From Thermolongibacillus altinsuensis (GTDB taxonomy: Bacteria > Bacillota > Bacilli > Bacillales > Anoxybacillaceae), in assembly GCF_004341205.1 (NCBI RefSeq), contig NZ_SLUL01000013.1, positions 1-64,000 on the forward strand: a stretch of 64,000 nt of DNA. Reading direction: 5' to 3'. The position numbers and the translations under genes were made by a program. Positions within the stretch are counted from its first letter, which is position 1, and each line of letters starts with the position of its first letter. Of this stretch, positions 16,892 to 25,190 are shown piece by piece. Below the pieces are notes generated by a model. That model searched no databases. It was not told the DNA's origin and was given only the letters and a program-made list of their open reading frames with translations.

Positions 16892-16951
16892 ATGAAGAGG
16901 TCTAACGGGTATAATCGACAAGAAAGGAAGTGGCTTTATGTGGATCATTAA
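16892..16951 (+). CDS. 19-residue upstream peptide
   Basis: ATG 16892 follows AAAGGAGATATATTTA, a good ribosome binding site, and opens a frame of 19 residues that overlaps the start of the next gene by 14 bases. It may be a real leader that couples translation, or the left-over start of a deleted phage gene. Very short, so uncertain. Confidence 0.25.
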   Translation: MKRSNGYNRQERKWLYVDH

Positions 16952-17231
16952 GACACAACATAAGAACGGGGATGGAGCAACAGTTGCCCTTGAGCTGGAA
17001 AGTGAAAACAGTCAATTCGATGTGAATGTTAGATGGGATGGATGTATGGAAGTTCATGTTTATTCTGTTACTGAAGAAAATCGTGAACTACATGATACTT
17101 TCCACACTTGTGATTTAAGGGGATTTATTGAAAAACTACAGTCTTTAAGTGGCGTGTGTGCGGAGTTTTTTGGCGAAGGAAGCTATTGGAATAAAAAAAA
17201 TAACGATCAACCAGAACGTAAAAGTGAATAA
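16938..17231 (+). CDS. hypothetical phage-associated protein
   Basis: A 97-residue soluble acidic protein, with three cysteines and no membrane segment. GAAAGGAAG precedes ATG 16938 at good distance. It follows recT on the same strand by 75 bases and probably belongs to the same phage remnant. I recognise no family. The strand pattern in the middle (VNVRWDG, MEVHVYSV) suggests a small beta-sheet domain. Confidence 0.5.
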   Translation: MWIIKTQHKNGDGATVALELESENSQFDVNVRWDGCMEVHVYSVTEENRELHDTFHTCDLRGFIEKLQSLSGVCAEFFGEGSYWNKKNNDQPERKSE

Positions 17232-17237
17232 ATCACA

Positions 17238-17283
17238 TGACTCCCACTTAAAAAAAAACTTTTCGTATGTTTTTGAAGTGGGA
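17238..17283. repeat. hairpin resembling an IS200/IS605-type end (left)
   Basis: ACTCCCACTT and GAAGTGGGAG form an inverted repeat around a long AT-rich loop. The stem sequence is close to that of the hairpin at 24098-24128, which is on the other side of the LAP cluster. IS200/IS605-family elements carry such subterminal hairpins; no transposase is present here, so this is an inference. Confidence 0.35.
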
Positions 17284-17286
17284 GAA

Positions 17287-17556
17287 TTAAATTATTCTAA
17301 TATACCTAATAATATATACTCCCTTTTCGTTACTCCGCCCGTTATTGGTAAATGGTTCACTCTTTGAGGGTGATATTTTATATCTTCGGATTACTTTTCC
17401 ACCTTCAATTACGTAAAGCTCCTTAGTCCATAAATCAACCTTAATGTAAATTTTCTGCCTTTTTTCGCTATGGACCTCGCTAAATGGGGATATCGTTAAC
17501 AACATGATGATTGTAATAAGAAAAAAATTATTTATTCTCCTTATTTTGTATTTCAT
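17287..17556 (-). pseudogene. L,D-transpeptidase, N-terminal fragment
   Basis: The minus-strand frame starts with a signal peptide (about residues 1-29, hydrophobic FFLITIIMLLTISPF, cleavage near VHS), then KIYIKVDLWTKELYVIEGGKVIRRYKISP, the first strands of a YkuD L,D-transpeptidase domain. After KSE the sequence loses the family pattern and stops at 89 residues, without the catalytic HGT...SHGCxR region. The start is ATG 17556 after CAGGAGT. It is broken at the point where the IS-like hairpin lies. Confidence 0.55.
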
Positions 17557-17922
17557 CCGATTATAACTCCTGGTGTTCGTCTAAATAGGTTCCTAGATTC
17601 GATTGAAGGGAATATGGTAGGAAAGTCCATGCAGTCCACGCATAGATAGCGGTCAATCCTTAGAACTATACAGAAGAACTATACAGAGCCTTGTTAATCA
17701 CATGATCCTCCTATTTCTTTTTTAGACGGTTGTACGAAGTCTCAATAAAAATAGGCCCTTCAATCAGTAACAACAACCTAACAGAGCTCATACTTTGTTG
17801 AGGAGAGTAGATGGATTTATCTGCTTCACAGCTATCTTTCTGATTACCTTCGTCCTACTCCCCTTTCCTGTTTCTGGTTACATCGTGGAAACAACCAATT
17901 TATAACAAGAGGATGGTGTGAA
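17557..17922 (+). other. leader region of the LAP cluster
   Basis: No certain gene. The words AGAACTATACAGA occur twice near 17661-17686. From TTG 17798 a 35-residue frame runs to 17905 with a hydrophobic core FTAIFLITFVLLPFPVSG; it could be a small membrane peptide, but it has no clear ribosome binding site. AGAGGATGGTG just before 17923 is the ribosome binding site of the precursor gene. The promoter of the cluster must lie here but I cannot fix it. Confidence 0.35.
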
Positions 17923-18225
17923 ATGTATAATTTCCAAAATGAACTTCAAATGTTAGGTATGGATGATTTCGTGGCGGAAGAGGTGATGGTTTGGGATCCT
18001 CAAACCCAGACCTACATTATTAGTGATGCTCGTCAATGCGGTGGACGCTGCGGAGGACGTTGCGGTGGACAACAATGTTTTGGACGTTGTGGCGGACAGT
18101 GTTTTGGACGCTGTGGCGGACAATGTTTTGGGCGTTGTGGTGGACGTTGTTTTAACTGCTTTAGATGCTTTAACTGCTTTAGCTGCTTCAATTGCTGGGG
18201 CGGTGGTTTTGGAGGCACTTTCTAG
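17923..18225 (+). CDS. LAP (heterocycloanthracin-type) precursor peptide
   Basis: A 100-residue RiPP precursor. Residues 1-38 are an acidic leader (MYNFQNELQMLGMDDF onwards, including VWDPQTQTYIISDARQ) of the form found in heterocycloanthracin/sonorensin precursors. Residues 39-91 are the core: 15 cysteines, nine spaced by mainly four residues in CGGR and CFGR-CGGQ units, then six spaced by three in CFN/CFR/CFS units, closing with CWGGGFGGTF. Modification would turn Cys into thiazoles. The core DNA is built of a 24-bp repeat. The three genes downstream are the matching maturation enzymes. Product probably an exported antibacterial, by family knowledge; its activity is not shown. Confidence 0.92.
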   Translation: MYNFQNELQMLGMDDFVAEEVMVWDPQTQTYIISDARQCGGRCGGRCGGQQCFGRCGGQCFGRCGGQCFGRCGGRCFNCFRCFNCFSCFNCWGGGFGGTF

Positions 18226-18266
18226 CCCCCTAGCACAAAAAGGTGATGACCTAAGAAGAATGGACT

Positions 18267-18300
18267 GCCCCTGCATAATCTACTGCAGGGGCTCCTCTTT
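18267..18300 (+). terminator. intercistronic hairpin of the LAP operon
   Basis: GCCCCTGCA (18267-18275) pairs perfectly with TGCAGGGGC (18284-18292), followed by TCCTCTTTA. It lies between the precursor and the enzymes. A partial terminator or message stabiliser here would give more precursor than enzyme, as in many RiPP operons. Confidence 0.7.
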
Positions 18301-18383
18301 ATGAAATGATCATAAGGGACAAATAGAAGTACATAAAATGATACTACGCCTTTAGGAACAACTCATGGATAAGGAGGGGTAGA

Positions 18384-20348
18384 ATGGCAAATCTGAACGC
18401 TTCCTCGCGTCTCAAGGTGAAAAGAGACACGTTTTTTCTCCCTGATCCAAACGGGGGTGTGTATTTTAGGAATAACTCAATCTCATTTCGTATGAAAGGC
18501 AGCACCATCTATCAGTGGATTGAAAAGCTGATGCCAATGTTCAACGGTGAGCACACATTGGGAGAATTGATAGATGGATTACCGGCTCCATATCGGAACA
18601 GGGTGTATGAAATCGGAGAAATACTGTACAAGAACGGTTTTGTTCGGGATGTGAGCCAAGACTATCCGCATCAATTGGAGAGCAGGATTCTCAAAAAGTA
18701 TGCTTCACAAATTGAATTTATAGAAAGTTTTGTCGATTCTGGTGCGTTCCGTTTTCAAGTATATCGTCAATCTGAAGTATTGGCAATCGGCTCTGGCCCT
18801 TTTTTCGTCTCATTGGTTTCTGCGTTGCTCGAATCTGGATTGCCTAAGTTCCATGTTCTTGTTACAGACTCGATGCCTACTAATCGGCTGCGGTTGAAGG
18901 AACTGGAGGAAAACGCCCGCAAAATGGACTCCGAAGTAGCAATAGAGGAGATCGCCCTACAGAGGGGAGCGGAGGGGATTTCTTGGCGAGAAGTGGTGCA
19001 GCCGTTTGAGTGGGTTTTATATGTCTCGCAGGATGGCAATGTAGAGGAGCTGCGGATTCTTCACGCAGTTTGCAGGGAAGAGAAGAAGGGGTTTCTCCCC
19101 GCCATATCTCTGCAGCAAGTAGGTTTAGCGGGTCCATTAGTACATCCGGACTCTGAGGGATGTTGGGAGTCCGCATGGCGTCGCATACACCGATCCGCGC
19201 TTCGCGAAGATCGGCCGTTGCAAACTTTTTCTTCAACAGCGGGAGCGATGTTGGCGAATGTGATTGTGTTTGAATTATTCAAAAAAGTGACAGGAGTGAT
19301 GAAATCGGAACAGAGGAATCAATTTTTCCTCCTCGATCTGGAAACATTGGAAGGTCACTGGCATTCGTTCATCAAACATCCACTGGTGACGACTGAATGT
19401 GTGGCAGCTGAATTGGTTCAAGATCTTGATTTGAGTCTTAAACAGAATTCGCGTTGCGGTGATCCGAGCAGATTGTTTCATTATTTCAGTCAGTTGACAT
19501 CCACAGAATCAGGAATTTTCCATATGTGGGAGGAAGGTGGCTTGACGCAGCTCCCGTTGGCCCAGTGCTGTGTTCAAACAGTGAACCCACTATCGGAAGA
19601 ACCGGCTGAGCTTCTGCCTGAAGTTATCTGTGCAGGTCTAACACATGAGGAAGCGCGGAGGGAAGCGGGATTGACAGGGATTGAAGCGTATGTATCGCCA
19701 ATGATAGATTTACTCGTTACGGCATCCTTAAACAACGAAGAAGAGGTTGGTATGATCACACCACAGGAATTTATCGGGGTCGGGGCAGGGGAAACGATCG
19801 CGGAAGGCATTTGCCGGGGATTGCAGAGATGCTTGGACGAGAAGCTGAGCAAACGACAGGTTAATCAAAGGGAACCGATTTTTCGGGTACGGTTGGATTC
19901 GATAGAAGACGAACATTGCAGATTTTATTTGCAGGCGCTGACTACGATGCACGGACCACCGACGATCGGCTTGGGAGAGAAAGTGTTAGGCTTTCCTGTC
20001 GTATGGGTCGGCACGAGCGGTCGCTGGTATGGAAGCGCTGGTTTGAATATCACAATGGCGTTGCGGAAAGCGTTAGAGCAGTCGCTTATGAACGCACAAA
20101 ATCAAACAACTTCACACAGAATGCAAGCGCTGGACGATTCATCCATTCTTCTAAATGAAAAAGAGTCATTAAGCCTTGAGATTCCCGCTTGTGAAAAGAT
20201 GACACAATTGGAGCTCTTGCAGTCCGCCATGCAGGTCTTGAAGCAAAACAGTATGCGGCTCTTCGTCTTTGATTTAGCGATAGAACCGTTTTTGAAAGAG
20301 GAACTGGCAGGAGTGTTTGGTGTGCTGTTACGAGAGGAGGAATCATGA
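18384..20348 (+). CDS. thiazole-containing bacteriocin maturation protein (E1/ThiF-like)
   Basis: A 654-residue protein matching in length and content the putative thiazole-bacteriocin maturation proteins that accompany heterocycloanthracin precursors. Residues 10-95 look like a winged-helix leader-recognition (RRE-like) region. A Rossmann-like segment EVLAIGSGPFFVSLV (about 128-142) and LVHPDSEGCWESAW follow, as in E1-like/ThiF homologues that have lost canonical adenylation. The C-terminal half contains a second alpha/beta region. The start is ATG 18384 after AAGGAGG. The stop overlaps the next start (ATGA), so translation is coupled. It probably presents the precursor leader to the cyclodehydratase. 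Confidence 0.8.
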   Translation: MANLNASSRLKVKRDTFFLPDPNGGVYFRNNSISFRMKGSTIYQWIEKLMPMFNGEHTLGELIDGLPAPYRNRVYEIGEILYKNGFVRDVSQDYPHQLESRILKKYASQIEFIESFVDSGAFRFQVYRQSEVLAIGSGPFFVSLVSALLESGLPKFHVLVTDSMPTNRLRLKELEENARKMDSEVAIEEIALQRGAEGISWREVVQPFEWVLYVSQDGNVEELRILHAVCREEKKGFLPAISLQQVGLAGPLVHPDSEGCWESAWRRIHRSALREDRPLQTFSSTAGAMLANVIVFELFKKVTGVMKSEQRNQFFLLDLETLEGHWHSFIKHPLVTTECVAAELVQDLDLSLKQNSRCGDPSRLFHYFSQLTSTESGIFHMWEEGGLTQLPLAQCCVQTVNPLSEEPAELLPEVICAGLTHEEARREAGLTGIEAYVSPMIDLLVTASLNNEEEVGMITPQEFIGVGAGETIAEGICRGLQRCLDEKLSKRQVNQREPIFRVRLDSIEDEHCRFYLQALTTMHGPPTIGLGEKVLGFPVVWVGTSGRWYGSAGLNITMALRKALEQSLMNAQNQTTSHRMQALDDSSILLNEKESLSLEIPACEKMTQLELLQSAMQVLKQNSMRLFVFDLAIEPFLKEELAGVFGVLLREEES

Positions 20349-22291
20349 TGGATGCTTGCGTCTTGATTGTTGGAGAAGGAATATTGGCAGATTATGTGTA
20401 TGAAAAATTGTCCGTTCAATATCAGGTAGTTCGGCAAATCGATTTCGAGGAAGAAGTTCCGGAAGAAACGGATTTTGCTCTGGTTTTACACGATGCTTGG
20501 CATCCCTCCGTTCATCACAAGGCCGAAGAGGTGTTGCGATCGTCAGGCATTCCATGGCTTCGGGGCTTCGTTTCATTTGGTGAGGGCGTGATCGGTCCGC
20601 TAGTTCACCCGAATACATCGGGATGCTCTCAGTGTGCTGACATTCGCCGCCTTATAGCGGGGTACGACCGTAATGAGATGTGGGAGCTGCAACAGAGGAT
20701 GGCGATACAAGGAGAAATACAGCGTGATGCATGGGCATCACGAACAGGACTTTTGCAGATGGCTCACCTGATCTGCATGGAGACGCAGAGGGTGTTAGAA
20801 GGCAGTCATGCCCAATTAGAAGAAAGGTTGTTCCTAATCAACCTGAAGACATTAAAGAACTCATGTCACTTCTTTCTGCCCGACCCGTTATGTCCTGTAT
20901 GCGGTCAATTACCTGACGATTCGCCGACAGAAGCCCGAATATCGCTGCAACCAAGTCCGAAGATCAGCCCTGACAGTTACCGTTGTCGATCGATAGAGGA
21001 TTTGAAAAAAGTTTTGGCCAAAGACTATCTAGATAACCGAACAGGAATCATGAATGGGAAAATGCATCATTTCACGCTGCCGTTCGCCGATGTCATTGTA
21101 AATATGCCATTGTTTATGGGGGACGAGGGAGTAGCAGGCCGGACTCATTCATATGAGCTTAGCGAGTTAACCGCTATTTTGGAAGGCTTGGAGAGATATT
21201 GTGGTATCGAACCTCGTGGCAAACGGACGACGATTCATGACAGTTACCGAAACCTGGAAGATAAAGCGCTCAACCCTGCAACGGTAGGATTGCATGCGAA
21301 GGAACAGTATGCGCGGCCTGATTTTCCGTTCAAACCGTTTCATCCTGAGCGTCCGATGAATTGGGTATGGGGCTATTCGTTTTTACAAGAGCGTCCGATT
21401 TTGGTTCCAGAGCTGCTCGCATATTACAGCTTGGGCTGTGGGGACGGCTTTGTCTATGAAACTTCCAACGGATGTGCATTAGGCGGAAGTTTAGAGGAAG
21501 CAATTTTCCATGCCATTTTGGAAGTGGTCGAACGTGATTCATTCTTGATGACTTGGTATGCGCAGCTGCCTCTTCCGCGTCTTGATCTTAGTTCCGCTAA
21601 CGATAAAGAATTGCAGTTGATGGTCGACCGTGTACGTGTGGTGGCGGGATATGATCTGTATTTTTTCAACTCGACGATGGAGCACGGGATTCCAAGCGTC
21701 TGGGCCGTGGCGAAAAACAGGAAGCAAGAGGGAATGAATCTCATCTGTGCTTCCGGAGCTCATCCGGACCCCATACGTGCGGTGAAAGGCGCGATTCACG
21801 AGTTAGCAGGCATGATGCTCACGCTTGACGAGAAATTGGAGGCAAACCGAAAGGAATATGAGAAAATGTTACACGATCCGTTCTCAGTACAACAGATGGA
21901 GGATCACGGCATGCTGTACGGTTTGCCGGAAGCAGAGGAGCGCCTGCGATTTTTGTTGGATGAAAATCGTCCGATGCGAACGTTTGCAGAGGAATTTAAG
22001 CGTCCAAAGAAGAGTGCAGACTTGACTGATGACCTGCAGGACATTCTTCAGAAGTTTCGACGATTGAACCTCGAGGTAATTGTAGTGGACCAGACAACCC
22101 CCGTAACGAAACGAAACGGATTATATTGCGTGAAAGTGCTGATTCCGGGAATGTTGCCGATGACATTTGGGCATCACCTTACCCGCGTGACCGGTCTCGA
22201 GAGGGTGCTCCGGGTACCAATGGAACTCGGGTATACGAAACAACCGCTCACGCTTGAACAACTTAATCCACATCCCCATCCGTTCCCATAG
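20345..22291 (+). CDS. fused azoline cyclodehydratase, E1-like plus YcaO
   Basis: A 648-residue fusion. Residues 1-240 are the E1-like partner (VLIVGEGILADYV at the start, LVHPNTSGCSQC near 90 and CPVCGQLP near 180: four cysteines fit a structural zinc site). Residues 250-648 form the YcaO ATPase that uses ATP to activate the peptide backbone and close Cys (or Ser/Thr) to azolines. YcaO marks include LEGLERYCG, GCALGGSLEEAIFHAILEVVERD and the proline-rich C-terminus NPHPHPFP, which in this enzyme class is required for activity. It starts inside the stop of the previous gene after GAGGAGGA. Confidence 0.92.
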   Translation: MMDACVLIVGEGILADYVYEKLSVQYQVVRQIDFEEEVPEETDFALVLHDAWHPSVHHKAEEVLRSSGIPWLRGFVSFGEGVIGPLVHPNTSGCSQCADIRRLIAGYDRNEMWELQQRMAIQGEIQRDAWASRTGLLQMAHLICMETQRVLEGSHAQLEERLFLINLKTLKNSCHFFLPDPLCPVCGQLPDDSPTEARISLQPSPKISPDSYRCRSIEDLKKVLAKDYLDNRTGIMNGKMHHFTLPFADVIVNMPLFMGDEGVAGRTHSYELSELTAILEGLERYCGIEPRGKRTTIHDSYRNLEDKALNPATVGLHAKEQYARPDFPFKPFHPERPMNWVWGYSFLQERPILVPELLAYYSLGCGDGFVYETSNGCALGGSLEEAIFHAILEVVERDSFLMTWYAQLPLPRLDLSSANDKELQLMVDRVRVVAGYDLYFFNSTMEHGIPSVWAVAKNRKQEGMNLICASGAHPDPIRAVKGAIHELAGMMLTLDEKLEANRKEYEKMLHDPFSVQQMEDHGMLYGLPEAEERLRFLLDENRPMRTFAEEFKRPKKSADLTDDLQDILQKFRRLNLEVIVVDQTTPVTKRNGLYCVKVLIPGMLPMTFGHHLTRVTGLERVLRVPMELGYTKQPLTLEQLNPHPHPFP

Positions 22292-22303
22292 GAGGCAGGA
22301 GGG

Positions 22304-23884
22304 ATGAAACTAGAGACATTTTTACACAATCTTCATTTTGACGTCGATAAGATTGTACCGCCAGATTGGGAAGTGGATTGGGAAGATGCACCGCTTGCAT
22401 ATAAGCTGTACCGTAATTTACCCGTGATTCCGCTTTCTTCAGAAGTGCCGTTAACGCTCGAGGGAAGGAAAGCGTCTGGAAAACTCGGGCTAGAAGAAAT
22501 AGGTCATTTTCTCTGGTACGTATTCGGCCTTACTCAATTTTGCCAGTTAGCTTTTTCTATGGATTCCACGGAACAAGCGGTAAATCTCATGCAGTTGTAC
22601 CGGCGGTTTGTTCCCTCCGGAGGGGCGTTGTATCCAAATGAATTATACGTGTATTTGAAGATGAAGGATGTTCCAAATGGAGTGTACCATTACGATTTGG
22701 CACACCATCGCTTGGTGTTGTTGCGAGAAGGCAATTTCGATTCCTATCTAACTAAGGTCCTGGGCAATCGATGTGACGTTTCAGCTTGTTTCGGTGTTGT
22801 TTTTGTATCGACAATGTTTTGGAAGAATTTTTTTAAATACAATAATTTTGCCTACCGTCTGCAAGGATTGGATGCTGGTGTGCTAATCGGGCAGCTGTTG
22901 GAAGTAGCAAAACGGTTCGGCTTCGCATCGTCAGTGTATTTCCAATTTCTTGATAAGGCCATCAACCATCTGCTTGGACTATCCGAACAGGAAGAAAGTG
23001 TATATGCGGTTATTCCATTATCTGTGGATTCTTCAATCACTTGGTTTGATAACGATCATAACTTAGAAAAAAGCGTCTCTGCCACTGAATTGTGCCGAGA
23101 ATTGCCGGCAGTTCAGCACCATTACTATGTCCGGTCACGGAGGATTATTGATTATCCGATGCTGAGAAAAATGAATGAATCATCGATGTTGGAATCACCG
23201 CGATCGTTTCGGCAGATTCAGGGAGAGAAGAACGTTACCTGTGGGATGCAAGCGGTAGTTCTGCCTTACGCGAAGCGATTATCGTATGATCTGGCGTCAG
23301 TCTGCCAGAAGCGACATTCACCAGATATGGATTTTGTTTTGGGAAAGGTAAGTCAAGAACAATTGGCCGCTTTGTTACAAGAGGCGACGCTTTCTTTTTC
23401 GTATCGAAATGATTTAGATGGAGAGCATGAGGAACCGAAGTCCCGTGTCTCACTGTATGGCTGTTTTTATAACGTTGAAGGTGTTCCAGATGGTGCTTAC
23501 TACTATGACAGTGCTGCACATGCGTTAGGGCGGATACGTTTCGGAGATTATCGACACTTCCTGCAATCCGGAATGTCAATGGACAATGTTCATCTGTTCC
23601 AAGTACCACTCTGTCTACATGTGGTGGGAGACAAGGATCACCTCAAAATGGAATTAGGGTACAGAGGATATCGCATTCAACAAATGGAGGCGGGTATGCT
23701 TGTGCAACGACTGCTTTTGGCGGCGTCTGCCATGGGAATGGGCGGGCACCCGCTCCTCGGATTTGATGTGAACCCATGTGATAAACTTTACGAGATCGAT
23801 TCGAAAGGGAAAACAAGCTTAATCCAGCTCCCAGTCGGTCACTACCGCCCTCGCGCCTGGTTAAAAGGGAGTTTGCGCAGCTAG
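22304..23884 (+). CDS. SagB-type azoline dehydrogenase, two nitroreductase-like halves
   Basis: FMN-dependent dehydrogenase that oxidises thiazolines to thiazoles. At 526 residues it has two nitroreductase-like halves: the first with VPSGGALYPNELYVYL and YRLQGLDAGVLIGQLL (about 95-205), the second with VSLYGCFYNVEGVPDGAYYYD and GYRIQQMEAGMLVQRLL (about 380-475). Duplicated SagB proteins are known for this LAP type. The Lys-Tyr catalytic pair of single-domain SagB is not obvious to me. AGGAGG precedes ATG 22304, twelve bases after the cyclodehydratase stop. Last enzyme gene before the operon terminator. Confidence 0.88.
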   Translation: MKLETFLHNLHFDVDKIVPPDWEVDWEDAPLAYKLYRNLPVIPLSSEVPLTLEGRKASGKLGLEEIGHFLWYVFGLTQFCQLAFSMDSTEQAVNLMQLYRRFVPSGGALYPNELYVYLKMKDVPNGVYHYDLAHHRLVLLREGNFDSYLTKVLGNRCDVSACFGVVFVSTMFWKNFFKYNNFAYRLQGLDAGVLIGQLLEVAKRFGFASSVYFQFLDKAINHLLGLSEQEESVYAVIPLSVDSSITWFDNDHNLEKSVSATELCRELPAVQHHYYVRSRRIIDYPMLRKMNESSMLESPRSFRQIQGEKNVTCGMQAVVLPYAKRLSYDLASVCQKRHSPDMDFVLGKVSQEQLAALLQEATLSFSYRNDLDGEHEEPKSRVSLYGCFYNVEGVPDGAYYYDSAAHALGRIRFGDYRHFLQSGMSMDNVHLFQVPLCLHVVGDKDHLKMELGYRGYRIQQMEAGMLVQRLLLAASAMGMGGHPLLGFDVNPCDKLYEIDSKGKTSLIQLPVGHYRPRAWLKGSLRS

Positions 23885-24024
23885 GAGAGACAAGAGTAAA
23901 GCTTAGATTTTAATTGAGGTGATAACAGTTTGGCCACATGACCACTTAATGATCACACACTTAAGTTTTCTTTTATAAATACATTGAGTTTCAATTCAGC
24001 AGATCGATAATGTGCTAAATGGTG

Positions 24025-24059
24025 CATTACTTCTACAAGCAGGAAGTAATGTTTTTTTT
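24025..24059 (+). terminator. terminator of the LAP operon
   Basis: CATTACTTC (24025-24033) and GAAGTAATG (24043-24051) form a perfect stem followed by eight Ts. Confidence 0.88.
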
Positions 24060-24097
24060 GTTGAAACAATGGGCAGTTTGGTTTAAGAGATGAACCT

Positions 24098-24128
24098 CTC
24101 CCACCTACATGTTGTTTAGAGGTGGGAG
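24098..24128. repeat. hairpin resembling an IS200/IS605-type end (right)
   Basis: CTCCCACCT and AGGTGGGAG form a perfect 9-bp stem followed by ACTTCTCGGTGAA. Such stem-plus-ACTTCT sequence is typical of right ends of IS605-like elements. No transposase gene is adjacent. The related stem at 17238-17283 lies on the other flank of the LAP cluster. Confidence 0.45.
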
Positions 24129-24252
24129 ACTTCTCGGTGAACATGTTAAATATCAAAAAAATCAAAATTATGTTATAATTACTAAAAAGTTTAGGAGAAT
24201 TGAGTAATAACGTAGTAATAATTCTTTATTTAACATCGAGGTGTAGTGTGAA

Positions 24253-25077
24253 ATGAAAAATGTCATAAGCATGAAAAATGTGTCCTTGATAAGAGAAAAT
24301 CGAGTTATTTTAAAGGACATAAATTGGGAAGTAAAAGAAAAGGAACACTGGGTCATATTAGGTTTAAACGGTTCAGGAAAAACATCCATATTAAATATCG
24401 TAACAGGCTATCAATATCCGACAAAAGGGGAAGTTTCTGTTTTAGGACATAAATTCGGGAAAACGAACTTGCCTGAGCTTCGAAAGCAAATCGGATTTGT
24501 CAGTAGTTCTCTTGACCGTTTTAATCAAACGTTAAGATCGGAAACAGTAGAGGATATTGTGATAAGCGGAAAATTCGCTACGATCGGATTATACGAAAAT
24601 GTGACCGATGAGGATCGAGAACAGGCTGAACAGCTAATGACATCTTTCCGAATCGATCATTTAAAAGGGAAAACGTATGACACATTATCAGAAGGAGAAA
24701 AAAGAAAGGTACTTATTGGAAGAGCATTAATGGCAAAGCCAAAATTGCTTATATTAGACGAACCGACCGTAGGATTAGACATTTTAGCAAGGGAAGACAT
24801 TTTATCATTAACGAAAGAAATTATTGCACATCAACAATGTCACGTACTGTATGTCACTCATTATATTGAAGAAATTATAGAAGAGATGACACACGTATTA
24901 TTGTTAAAAGAGGGCCAAATTGTAGCTGCAGGACAAAAAGAGGAAGTATTAACAGATGAATGTTTATCAAAGACGTTTCAATTGGCGATGAAAGTTCATT
25001 GGGAAAATAATCGGCCATGGGCTTCTATACATAAAAATATGGATTGGACAAAATTGGCGAAGACAGAATCAAAATAA
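24253..25077 (+). CDS. YlmA-like ABC transporter ATPase
   Basis: A 274-residue soluble ABC ATPase: Walker A GLNGSGKT (about residue 39), Q-loop, signature LSEGEKRKV in place of LSGGQ, Walker B LLILDEPT and the switch His in YVTHY. Its sequence resembles B. subtilis YlmA, a stand-alone ATPase without an encoded permease. It follows the LAP cluster on the same strand but after a terminator and an IS-like hairpin, and no membrane partner is next to it. Export of the LAP product by it is possible but not shown. Confidence 0.75.
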   Translation: MKNVISMKNVSLIRENRVILKDINWEVKEKEHWVILGLNGSGKTSILNIVTGYQYPTKGEVSVLGHKFGKTNLPELRKQIGFVSSSLDRFNQTLRSETVEDIVISGKFATIGLYENVTDEDREQAEQLMTSFRIDHLKGKTYDTLSEGEKRKVLIGRALMAKPKLLILDEPTVGLDILAREDILSLTKEIIAHQQCHVLYVTHYIEEIIEEMTHVLLLKEGQIVAAGQKEEVLTDECLSKTFQLAMKVHWENNRPWASIHKNMDWTKLAKTESK

Positions 25078-25080
25078 ATA

Positions 25081-25112
25081 AAGGAAACTTAGGAGTGCCA
25101 AGTTTCCTTTAT
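25081..25112 (+). terminator. terminator after the YlmA-like gene
   Basis: AAGGAAACTT pairs with AGTTTCCTTT over ten bases, four bases after the stop. Confidence 0.8.
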
Positions 25113-25190
25113 TGCTTTATAGCAGCAGAACACACAGGATTGGCTCGAGGAGTAAGAGAACAAAAAGCTAAAAGAAGGAGGGAAAATTTG

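Noticed and set aside
17953-18304. Overlapping frames on both strands of the LAP precursor
   Set aside because: They are by-products of the Cys/Gly repeat DNA (Ala/Thr/Val or Pro/Gln runs) and have no start signals; the Cys frame is the recognised family.
22852-23609. Minus-strand frames within the SagB gene
   Set aside because: The plus-strand frame carries clear nitroreductase-like motifs; the others are reading-frame shadows in GC-richer DNA.
24253-25077. ABC ATPase as dedicated LAP exporter or immunity factor
   Set aside because: YlmA-like stand-alone ATPase, separated by a terminator and an IS-like hairpin; no permease. Left open but not claimed.
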